Positions 56,467 through 64,000 of a DNA stretch of 64,000 nucleotides are shown one piece after another. Both the position numbers and the translations under genes were made by a program. The stretch's first letter is position 1. Each line of letters begins with the position of its first letter. Source of the DNA: CAVSUZ01 sp963795415 (GTDB lineage Bacteria; Pseudomonadota; Alphaproteobacteria; Acetobacterales; Acetobacteraceae). Under the pieces are notes generated by a model. That model made no database searches. It was given only the letters and a program-made list of their open reading frames with translations, and had not been told where the DNA came from. The stretch covers positions 1,674,001 to 1,738,000 of the forward strand of contig CAWCHQ010000003.1 of assembly GCA_963795415.1 (NCBI GenBank). The letters are read 5' to 3'.

Positions 56467-57285
56467 TGTAGATCGGCGTGGAAGAAGGACCCTGTTTGAG
56501 GGGTGATCGGCGTCCAAACGGGACCCCTCTGGCGGTGGGGTTCACGGTGGCTTCCGGGATGATCGGGGGCCGGGTTTGGGACGTTGGTCGTGGAGACGGT
56601 CGCGAAGATCCGCCGGGCGTATTTCGTTCAAGGCAAGGCGATCAAGGCGATCTGCCGCGAGCTGCGGGTCTCGCGGAAGGTCGTGCGGAAGGTGCTGCGA
56701 TCGGAGGCGACCGAATGCCGCTACCGGCGCGACCACCAGCCGATGCGGCGGATTGGGCCGTGTCAGGACGAGCTCGATCGCCTGCTTGCGGTGAATGAGG
56801 CGAAGCCGAACCGCGAGCGGCTGACGCTGACCCGCATATTCGAGGAGCTGCGCGGGCTCGGCTACGAGGGCGGCTACGACGCGGTGCGTCGCTATGCGCG
56901 AGGCTGGCAGCGTGACCGCGCGACGACATCGGTGGACACCTTTGTTCCGCTGAGCTTTGCGCCCGGCGAGGCGTATCAGTTCGACTGGAGCCATGAGATC
57001 GTGCTGACCAATGGCACGACCGTGACGGTGAGGGTGGCCCACGTCCGGCTATGCCACAGCCGGATGCTGTTTGTGCGGGCCCATCCGCGCGAGACGCAGG
57101 AGATGGTGTTCGACGTGCGTATTCCGGAGCAAGTCGGCCAGGCATTCCGATCTCATGTCGGCCACTGATTCCGAGGTGATGTCGGCCATTCCGATCTGAT
57201 CTCGGCCATCCCTGAGAGGGGTGGCGTTGCCCGACCGCTGGGCAGGTGAGCGGTCTGTCCTCTCGTCAGGGCGAGAGGGAGACCG

Positions 57286-58839
57286 ATGCCGGCCGAGAGA
57301 GTGTCGATGCGACGTGTGCGTGAGATCCTTCGACTGAAGTACGAGTGCGGCCTCTCCGACCGCGCCATTGCGGTCGCAGTCGGCGTGGCGCGCAGCACGG
57401 TGCGGCTGTGCCTTGATCGGGTTGCCGCGGCGGGGCTGAGCTGGCCGTTGCCGGCGACGGTGATCGACCAGGGGCTGGAGGCGCTGCTGTTCGCCCCGCT
57501 TGGCGGCTCGCAGCCGGGTCATCGGCACAAGGCGGAGCCGGACTGGACGGCGGTCCACCACGAGCTGCGCCGCCCGGGGGTGACGCTGCTGCTGCTGTGG
57601 GAGGAATACCGGACCCTCCATTCCAGCGGCTACGGCTACAGCCGCTGGTGCGAGCTCTACCGGAGCTGGGAGAGCCGGCTATCGCCGACGATGCGCCAGA
57701 CACACCCAGCCGGCGAGCGGCTGTTCGTCGACTACGCCGGGCAAACGGTGGCGATGGTGGTGGACGCCAGCACCGGCGAGCTGCGCGCGGCGCAGGTGTT
57801 CGTCGCGGTGCTCGGGGCATCGAACTACACCTACGCCGAGGCGACGTGGACGCAAAGCCTGCCCGATTGGATCGGTTCGCACGTCCGCGCGCTGAGCTTC
57901 CTGGGCGGCGTGCCGCGACAGATCGTGCCGGACAACCTGCGGGCCGGCGTTTTGCGGGCGAACTGGTATGAGCCCGGGATCAACCCGAGCTACCGCGACC
58001 TGGCGGCGCACTATGGCACGGCGATCCTGCCGACGCGGGTGCGCCGACCGCGCGACAAGGCCAAGGTTGAAGCCGGCGTGCTGGTGGTCGAGCGCTGGAT
58101 CCTGGCGCGGCTGCGCAACCAGCGCTTCTTCTCCTTGGCCGAGCTCAATGCGGCGATCGCAGGACTGGTCACCGACCTCAACGCTCGGCCGATGCGCAAG
58201 CTGGGCGTCAGCCGCCGCCAGTTGTTCGAGCAACTGGACCAGCCGGCACTATTATCGTTGCCGACGCAACCGTTCGTCTATGCCGAGTGGCGCATCCGGC
58301 GCGTCGCGCTCGACTACCACGTCGACATCGACGGCCACTACTACTCGGTGCCGCACCGGCTGCTGCGCGAGCAGGTCGAGGCCCGCATCACCGCGCGCAC
58401 CATCGAGCTGTTCCACAGGGGCGAGCGGGTCGCGGTGCATCTGCGCGGTGGCGCGCGCGGTCGGCACGCCACCCTGCCCGAGCACATGCCGCGGTCGCAC
58501 CGGCGGCAGGCCGAGTGGACGATCCCGCGCATCGGCCAGGAGGCAGCCGCGATCGGCGCGGCGACCGCGCGATTGACGGCGCTGATCCTGGAGACCCGGC
58601 CGCATCCCGAGCAGGGATTCCGCGCCTGTCTCGGCATCCTGCGCCTGGTGCGCAGCTATGGCCGCGAGCGCGTGGAGGCCGCCTGCGCGCGGGGGCTGGA
58701 GATCGGCGCCCGCTCCTACGGCAGCGTGCAGTCGATCCTGCAGCACGGCCTCGATCGTCAGCCGCCCACAACGTCGGCCCGTGAGGGCGAGCTGCCGCTG
58801 CTGCACCCGAACATCCGCGGTTCCGGCTACTACCATTGA
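57286..58839 (+). CDS. istA: IS21-family transposase IstA (nested element)
   Basis: A 517-residue protein. Helix-turn-helix GLSDRAIAVAVGVARSTVRL; DDE core with ERLFVDYAGQTVAMV, RQIVPDNLRAGVLRA and RRPRDKAKVEAGVLVVERWI; then the C-terminal beta-barrel segment with DIDGHYYSVPHRLLREQVEA. Complete, with no frameshift. Confidence 0.94.
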   Translation: MPAERVSMRRVREILRLKYECGLSDRAIAVAVGVARSTVRLCLDRVAAAGLSWPLPATVIDQGLEALLFAPLGGSQPGHRHKAEPDWTAVHHELRRPGVTLLLLWEEYRTLHSSGYGYSRWCELYRSWESRLSPTMRQTHPAGERLFVDYAGQTVAMVVDASTGELRAAQVFVAVLGASNYTYAEATWTQSLPDWIGSHVRALSFLGGVPRQIVPDNLRAGVLRANWYEPGINPSYRDLAAHYGTAILPTRVRRPRDKAKVEAGVLVVERWILARLRNQRFFSLAELNAAIAGLVTDLNARPMRKLGVSRRQLFEQLDQPALLSLPTQPFVYAEWRIRRVALDYHVDIDGHYYSVPHRLLREQVEARITARTIELFHRGERVAVHLRGGARGRHATLPEHMPRSHRRQAEWTIPRIGQEAAAIGAATARLTALILETRPHPEQGFRACLGILRLVRSYGRERVEAACARGLEIGARSYGSVQSILQHGLDRQPPTTSAREGELPLLHPNIRGSGYYH

Positions 58840-58850
58840 GGAGAGCGCCA

Positions 58851-59597
58851 GTGCTGACCCATCCCACGCTCGACCAGTTGCACCAGCTCGGCCTCGCCGG
58901 CATGGCGCGCGCCTTCGAGGAGCTGAGCGCCACGCCGCGCGGCGCCGAACTCGATCATGCGGAGTGGCTCGGCTTGCTGCTCGACCGCGAGCTCACCGAC
59001 CGCCAGGACCGCCGGCTCAAGGCGCGGCTGCGCTACGCCCGGCTGCGCCATCAGGCGGCGGTCGAGGATGTCGACTACCGCACCCCGCGCGGCCTGGATC
59101 GCGCGCTGTTTCAGAAGCTGGCCACGGGCGGCTGGATCGAGGCCAAGCAGAACCTGATCATCGAGGGTCCGACCGGGGTCGGGAAGTCGTGGCTGGCCTG
59201 TGCGCTCGGCCACAAGGCCTGCCGCGACAACCACTCCGTCCTCTACCAGCGCATCCCGCGCCTGTTCGCCGATCTGGCGCTGGCGCGCGGCGACGGTCGT
59301 TACGCCAGGCTGATGCGGGCCCTCGGCGGGGTGAAGCTGCTGATCCTGGACGACTGGGGGCTGGAGCCGCTCGGCGCGGAGCAGCGGCACGATCTGCTGG
59401 AGATCGTCGAGGATCGCTGCGGCCGCGGGGCCATGCTGCTCACCAGCCAGATCCCCGTGGACCGCTGGCACGATCTGATCGGAGATCCAACGATCGGGGA
59501 TGCCATCCTGGATCGCATCGTCCACAACGCCCATCGCATCCAGCTGCGCGGCGAATCCCTCCGACGAAAGAAGGCTCAGGAGGCCATCATGGCTTGA
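58851..59597 (+). CDS. istB: IS21-family helper ATPase IstB (nested element)
   Basis: A 248-residue AAA+ ATPase with Walker A LIIEGPTGVGKSWLACALGH and Walker B KLLILDDWGLEPLG. The sensor-1 block reads RGAMLLTSQIPVDRWHDLIG. GTG 58851 follows a GAGGAG site; a TTG at 58836 overlapping the istA stop is the alternative. Complete. Confidence 0.93.
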   Translation: MLTHPTLDQLHQLGLAGMARAFEELSATPRGAELDHAEWLGLLLDRELTDRQDRRLKARLRYARLRHQAAVEDVDYRTPRGLDRALFQKLATGGWIEAKQNLIIEGPTGVGKSWLACALGHKACRDNHSVLYQRIPRLFADLALARGDGRYARLMRALGGVKLLILDDWGLEPLGAEQRHDLLEIVEDRCGRGAMLLTSQIPVDRWHDLIGDPTIGDAILDRIVHNAHRIQLRGESLRRKKAQEAIMA

Positions 59598-60717
59598 CCC
59601 AGCCGATATCGCAGTGAAGAGATCAGCCCAGCCCACGGGCAGCCACCCCGGCCGACTTCGATCGGAACGTCCGGCCGACTTCAATCGGAAGAGGTGGCCG
59701 ACATCAGGCCGGAATCACCGGCCGACTTCAGCGGAATGCGCAGTTCGACGCGCACGATCGGGCATTCGCCTGCTTCAGAGGTGCCTGCACACGCGGCATC
59801 TACGACAACATGAGGACCGCGGTGGACGCGGTCTTCGTCGGCCGCGAGCGTGCCTACAATCGCCGCTTTCTGCAGATGTGCAGCCACCACCTGGTCGAGC
59901 CGGTTGCCTGCACCCCCGCTTCGGGCTGGGAGAAGGGACAGGTCGAGAACCAGGTCGGGCTGGTGCGCGAGCGGTTTTTCACGCCGCGGCTGCGGGTGAA
60001 GAGCTACGACGAACTGAATGCCTGGCTGCTCGACCAGTGCGTCGCGCATGCCAGGGCGCATCGCCATCCCGAGATCCGGGAGCGGACGATCTGGCAGATG
60101 TTCGAGGCCGAGCGGCCCTGCCTTGTTCCCTACGCCGGGCGGTTCGACGGGTTCCACGCGGTGCCCGCCTCGGTGTCCAAGACCTGCCTCGTGCGGTTCG
60201 ACAACAACAAATACTCGGTCGCCGCAAACGCCGTCGGCCGGCCTGTCGAGATCCGGGCCTATGCCGAGCGGATCGAGCTGCGCCAAGCCGGGCGCCTCGT
60301 CGGTGAGCATCGGCGTTGCTTCGGGCGGGACCAGACGGTGTTTGATCCCTGGCACTATGTGCCGGTTCTGGCCCGCAAGCCGGGGGCGCTGCGCAACGGG
60401 GCGCCGTTCAAGAACTGGGTTCTGCCGTCCGGACTGGAGCGGATTCCGCCGCAAGCTCGCCGGGTCCGCTGACGGCGACCGGCAGATGGTCGCCATCCTC
60501 GCCGCGGTGCTGAGCGACGGGCTCCCAGCGGTGGAGGCGGCCTGTTTGGCGGCGCTGCGCGAGGGCGTCCACTCCGCCGATGTCGTTCTCAACATCCTGG
60601 CCCGCCGCCGCGAGCCGGAGTTGGCACCGGTCACGATCATCACCCCGAACGCGCTGAAGCTGCGGCACGCGCCTGCTGCCGATTGCGCCCGCTATGACAG
60701 CCTCAGGAGTGCCTTTG

Positions 60718-61449
60718 ATGGAACGTGCCGAGATCCTGGCGACGATGTCCGAACTGAAGCTCTACGGCATGAGGGCTGCGTTTGACGAGATCATCTCCAC
60801 GGCGGTGAAGCGCCAGCACGAGCCGCAGCGCGTCGTCGGCGATCTGCTGACCGCGGAGGTCACCGAGAAGCACGCCAGATCGATCCGATACCAGATCACC
60901 ATCGCCAAGCTGCCGCTGGCCAAGGATGTCGACGGCTTCCGCTTCGACAACACGCCGATCAACGAGACCCTTGTCCGCGACCTCGCCAGCGGCAACTTTC
61001 TCGCCAATCAGCGCAACGTCGTGCTGGTCGGCGGAACCGGCACCGGCAAAACCCATCTCGCCATCGCGCTCGCCCGGGCCTGTATCCGCGACGGTGCGCG
61101 TGGCCGGTTCTTCAACGTCGTCGATTTGGTCAACAGGCTCGAGGCCGAGGGGCGATCCGGACGCCAGGGCCGCCTGGCCGAGTATCTTTGCCGCAAGGAC
61201 TTCGTCGTGCTCGACGAACTCGGCTACCTGCCGTTCGCCCACTCCGGCGGCCAGCTGCTGTTCCATCTGATCAGTCGTCCCTACGAGCAAACCTCTGTGA
61301 TCGTGACAACCAACTTGGCGTTTGGCGAATGGCCGAGCGTGTTCGCGGGCGACGCCAAGATGACCACCGCGCTGCTCGATCGACTGACCCACCACTGCGA
61401 CATCGTCGAGACCGGCAACGAAAGCTGGCGGTTCAAGAACAGGGCCTGA
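60718..61449 (+). CDS. istB: IS21-family helper ATPase IstB (outer element)
   Basis: A 243-residue protein, intact, from ATG 60718. Walker A is LVGGTGTGKTHLAIALARAC, Walker B DFVVLDELGYLPFA. It is highly similar to the copy at 49469 throughout, showing that these two IS21 elements belong to one subgroup. Its partner IstA is broken. Confidence 0.94.
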   Translation: MERAEILATMSELKLYGMRAAFDEIISTAVKRQHEPQRVVGDLLTAEVTEKHARSIRYQITIAKLPLAKDVDGFRFDNTPINETLVRDLASGNFLANQRNVVLVGGTGTGKTHLAIALARACIRDGARGRFFNVVDLVNRLEAEGRSGRQGRLAEYLCRKDFVVLDELGYLPFAHSGGQLLFHLISRPYEQTSVIVTTNLAFGEWPSVFAGDAKMTTALLDRLTHHCDIVETGNESWRFKNRA

Positions 61450-61661
61450 TTCCCCATCCCGCCGCGGCTTGCACCGGTGGGTCCACAGGCACCCCCGCGC
61501 GCCGCTGCGCAGCCTCCCGTGGGCACTCCGCGGCGCGCGGGTCCCCCTATGGGCTACCGGCACAAGCCGCTCTCAACGGGGTCCCTTTTGAACGCCGATC
61601 GGGGGTCCCTTTTGCAAGCCGATCGACACTCGCGCGCCGCTGTGATACCAACTCCGTCTGA

Positions 61662-62719
61662 TCAGCTCGGCTGAACCGGCTTGGGCCACCAATGGAAGCT
61701 GGTGTGCGGGCGTATGGCGGCCGGGTCGAGGCGGCGGCGGCGCTCGGCGCCGGCGGCGTCGAGGTCATCGAGGGTTGCGAAGTGCCGGTTGATGACCGGC
61801 TCGTTCACCAGCGGCCAGAGTTGCTCGGCGGGCTGGAGCTCGGGTGAGTACGGCGGCAGGAACACCAGCGTGATGCCGTCGGGGACGGCCAGGCCCTTGG
61901 GGCCGTGCCAGCCGGCGTTGTCCAGCACCAGTAGGATGTGGCGCGCGCGCCCAGCCCCGGTCTCGCGCGCGAAGGCGGCGAGCAGGGCCTCGAACAGCCG
62001 CTTGCTCAGGCCGGTGGACAGGAACCAGACTGCCTCGCCGCTGGTCGGCTGCACGAAGGCCGTGACGTGCAGCCACTTGTAGCGGTGGTGGCCGAGGGCG
62101 ATGGGCCGCGCGCCGACTGGGGCCCACACACGGCGGCGGACCGGCTTCAGGCCGAGGCGGTGCTCGTCCTCGGCCCAGACCTCGACCGGCCGGTCGGGGT
62201 GCGCGGCCTTGGCCCGTGCGACCGCCGCCTCGAGCCCCCCCTGAACTCGGCTTGCTGCTCGGGCGTGGCTGCGCGCGGGTGCCGCGGGCGCGGTGCCTGG
62301 ATCGACCACCGGACCCGCTTCAGCGCCTCCCAGCCGCGCTGCGGGTGCACCCGCTCCACCCCGAGGTGGCGCGCCATCCAGACCGCGACCTTGGGGCCGG
62401 TCCAGCGCCCGCCGTCCTCGGGGGGTGCCCTCAGGCGCTCGGACAGTGCGGCCAGCAGCGCAGGCGTCAGCACGCTGGCTGCGCGTCCGTTGCGCCGTCG
62501 CTGGTCGCCCAAGGCGTCAGGGCCGTGCGCGTTGTAGCGTGCGGCCAACTCCTCCACCCAGCGCGGCACGAACGCCAGCACGCTGGCGACGTCCAGCACC
62601 GTCCGCCCCTGGGCCAATAGCCAGATCGCCTGGATGTGCCGCGCCGCGGTCGCGTCTCGGGCTGCCCGATAGAGCCGCTCCAGTTCCCCCACAGGCAGGT
62701 GCTCGACAATGTGCGCCAC
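61662..62719 (-). pseudogene. IS630-family transposase in two frames
   Basis: The N-terminal frame (62719 to about 62240) has ARHIQAIWLLAQGRTVLDVA and GRWTGPKVAVWMARHLGVER. The C-terminal frame has RPVEVWAEDEHRLGLKPVRR, ILLVLDNAGWHGPKGL and FLPPYSPELQPAEQLWPLVN, the three acidic blocks. They join across a run of seven G residues on the coding strand (62234-62241), where a one-base slip fuses EQQAEFRG to LEAAVARAKAAHPD. This could be a programmed frameshift, a mutation or a homopolymer error. Exact element ends were not resolved. Confidence 0.8.
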
Positions 62720-62758
62720 GGCTTTGCCCCCTCGCCAGAGCCGTCAGCCTACTCCAGT

Positions 62759-63106
62759 TCACAGGCACCGATCACGCGGATTTCGTATGAGTGTGGCCGG
62801 TAGGTCGTCGCGAGCGCTCGGCGGCATGTCGTCCCAGCTAGCGACCTCCTGGATGAGCCCTGGAAGCTCTTGAACGAACACCGCTGCCGCGTTCCTGAGT
62901 GGCTTAAGCCCGGCACGGAAGTTCTCCAGCGTCGCTGCTCCCGGCCCGGACTGTCGTGCGAACCACGCCCGCTCGTGCCGGCAGGCGGTTACGATCGGCT
63001 TCAGCAGCTCATCGCCCAGGTCGGGCCAGTTGCACTTGGATGCCGCCTCCTCGAGCCAGGCACGAACGTCCGCGAGGGTGATGTCCGCTGGGCGCTGATC
63101 GGGCAC
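62759..63106 (-). CDS. Hypothetical protein
   Basis: A 115-residue frame with a GTG start: ITLADVRAWLEEAASKCNWP, HERAWFARQSGPGAATLENF and VFVQELPGLIQEVASWDDMP. The composition looks like a real, mainly helical soluble protein. No family is recognised. It lies about 100 bp downstream of the recombinase on the same strand, and its end is within ten bases of the IS630 region, so its tail may be altered. Confidence 0.5.
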   Translation of the reverse strand: MPDQRPADITLADVRAWLEEAASKCNWPDLGDELLKPIVTACRHERAWFARQSGPGAATLENFRAGLKPLRNAAAVFVQELPGLIQEVASWDDMPPSARDDLPATLIRNPRDRCL

Positions 63107-63201
63107 CTCGCGCTCCTACTCCAGTCAGGGAAAGGCCCAGCACCGGGCTGGGCGGTCGTGCTCAGCCTAGTCCCGCCGAGAGAAGCGGTGCACGCATTTC
63201 T

Positions 63202-64000
63202 TCAACTGTGGCGCGCAGCGATCGGCACCACGTTCGCCTCTGCCGCGCGGCCCTCGATGGCGGCGGCCAGCTGGCGCGCCCACAGCTCCATCGCCCGCTC
63301 CTGCTCGGGCCAGCGGCTCGCGCGCTGGTAGACGCCCAGCACGCCACCGCGCGTCGCCGACTGGCGGTGGTTCAGCACGGCGTCGGCGACCACCTCGGGA
63401 ATGCCGGCCTCGCCCAGGGCGGTGGCGAAGGAGCGGCGGAGGTCGTGCCAGGTCCAGCCGTCGAGCCCCGCGGCCTTGCTCAGGGCCGCCTTGATGTCGC
63501 TGAACGTGTCCACGGGCCGTCTCGAGACCGGGGCCGGGAACACCAGCCCCTCCCCTCCCCCGGCCGCCCGGCGCGCTCGCAGGATCTCGAGCGCCAGTGG
63601 GTGCAGGTGCAGCCGATGCGGGTCGCGGTTCTTGGTCATCTTTCCGGGCTGGCGCCACTCCGCCGCCACGAGATCGAGGTGCGCCCACTCAAGCCGCGCC
63701 ACCTCACCGCGCCGGCAGGGAACGGCGATCAGAAACCGAGCGAGGTCCCGCCACACAGGCTCGGGCAGCTGCTCTGCTGCGCGCCAGAGCCGGGCCAGAG
63801 ACTCCGGGGTGAGATAGTGCGCCCTGGCCTGTGGGGCCTTGGGCCGCCGGGCACGGCCGATGAGGGCACAAGGATTGACCTGGGTATGCCCGAGTTCCTG
63901 GCACCAGTCGAGGAAACGCGAGAGTGAGCCAAAGCGCTTGCGCGCAGTCGTGACGCCCTCGGCCGAGCTCAGAAGCTCGCGCACGTGGCAGCGGTCAGAT
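63202..64000 (-). CDS. Tyrosine recombinase/phage-type integrase (cut by window edge)
   Basis: At least 260 residues of a tyrosine recombinase; the frame remains open to the window end, so the N terminus is outside. A SAM-like core-binding part (RFGSLSRFLDWCQELGHTQV) precedes the catalytic domain. That domain has the first arginine (IAVPCRRGEVARLEWAHLDL), lysine (MTKNRDPHRLHL), HxxR (WHDLRRSFATALG), the second histidine position (LNHRQSATRGG) and tyrosine (GVYQRAS). It could have brought in an island; no attachment repeat to the tRNA at 25663 was found. Confidence 0.85.
   Translation of the reverse strand, partial: SDRCHVRELLSSAEGVTTARKRFGSLSRFLDWCQELGHTQVNPCALIGRARRPKAPQARAHYLTPESLARLWRAAEQLPEPVWRDLARFLIAVPCRRGEVARLEWAHLDLVAAEWRQPGKMTKNRDPHRLHLHPLALEILRARRAAGGGEGLVFPAPVSRRPVDTFSDIKAALSKAAGLDGWTWHDLRRSFATALGEAGIPEVVADAVLNHRQSATRGGVLGVYQRASRWPEQERAMELWARQLAAAIEGRAAEANVVPIAARHS

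Larger units (their letters stand above)
57116..59742. mobile_element. Nested IS21-type element
   Basis: A 2627-bp element with ends TGCGTATTCCG (left) and TGCGCATTCCG (right, reversed). The 8-bp direct repeat GTTCGACG flanks it at 57108-57115 and 59743-59750. It carries its own istA and istB, clearly different in sequence from those of the host element. A solo copy of its right end lies at 31513-31562. Confidence 0.88.
56584..60785 (+). pseudogene. istA: IS21 transposase IstA, split and frameshifted
   Basis: The N-terminal half (56584-57115) has the helix-turn-helix AIKAICRELRVSRKVVRKVL and AYQFDWSHEIVLTNG. Skipping the nested element and one 8-bp duplication, the frame resumes at 59751 as AHDRAFACFRGACTRGIYDN, exactly parallel to the copy at 47976. 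Near 60444 one extra T shifts the frame (LERIP instead of LERIRRKLAGSADGD). The shifted frame then runs to 60785, past the istB start. The start codon is TTG. Confidence 0.87.
56467..61628. mobile_element. IS21-family element interrupted by another IS21-type element
   Basis: The left end TGTAGATCGGCGTG (56467) and right end TGTCGATCGGCTTG (read inward from 61628) are matching termini. Each is followed by an internal block containing GATCGGCGT and GGGACCCC. No matching target duplication was found in the flanks. The istA gene is split by the element at 57116-59742. Confidence 0.82.

Noticed and set aside
1..64000. CRISPR array or rRNA operon
   Set aside because: No regularly spaced short direct repeats and no rRNA-like conserved stretches were seen; the only structural RNA found is tRNA-Thr.

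Overview
This window is a very GC-rich alphaproteobacterial chromosome segment. The backbone gene set (lipid A genes waaA-lpxK with an acyltransferase, the purD/xseA divergent pair, rluB-rsmD) and small proline-rich secreted proteins suggest Rhodospirillales, possibly Acetobacteraceae. This placement is inference from gene content; no rRNA is present.

Region 1 (1 to about 25.7 kb) is mostly intact housekeeping backbone: a HAD phosphatase end, a secreted PRC-barrel repeat protein, a class-I amidotransferase/rluB/rsmD operon, tadA, purD, xseA, a KefB-type antiporter, an acyltransferase-waaA-lpxK operon, an MBOAT/AlgX-like O-acetylation pair, a molybdenum hydroxylase operon with a MoaD-like protein, and tRNA-Thr(CGT). 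One large cyclase/AAA+/TPR regulator is broken by a frameshift and an IS630 element.

Region 2 (25.7 to about 35.3 kb) is decayed: a truncated recD2, a ribbon-helix-helix protein, a PHB-depolymerase-like esterase, and remnants of ISL3, IS110, IS21, IS1380 and IS4 elements.

Region 3 (35.3 to 48 kb) is the most interesting part. A second cyclase/AAA+/TPR gene (broken by IS701) precedes an encapsulin-like shell protein. Beside it lie a peptidoglycan-binding-domain/acetoacetate-decarboxylase-fold fusion, an FAD-dependent desaturase-like oxidoreductase, two unrecognised small helical proteins and an (E)-polyprenyl diphosphate synthase. Removing the IS630 and IS1595 insertions, each with one target duplication, restores the decarboxylase-like and FAD genes exactly in frame. 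The prenyl synthase carries one in-frame amber stop and is cut at its 3' end by IS21. I read this as an encapsulin-isoprenoid locus caught during inactivation. I do not recognise this gene combination as a described encapsulin system.

Region 4 (48 to 64 kb) is an insertion-sequence nest: an IS21 lacking its left end; an IS66 with a second IS66 unit inside it, both with 8-bp duplications and the inner one carrying a ~300-bp inverted duplication of its own end; a truncated IS110; an IS21 interrupted by another IS21-type element; an IS630; and a tyrosine recombinase running off the window edge. Several genes carry single-base frameshifts, often in G/C runs, so either real decay or residual sequencing error must be considered throughout.
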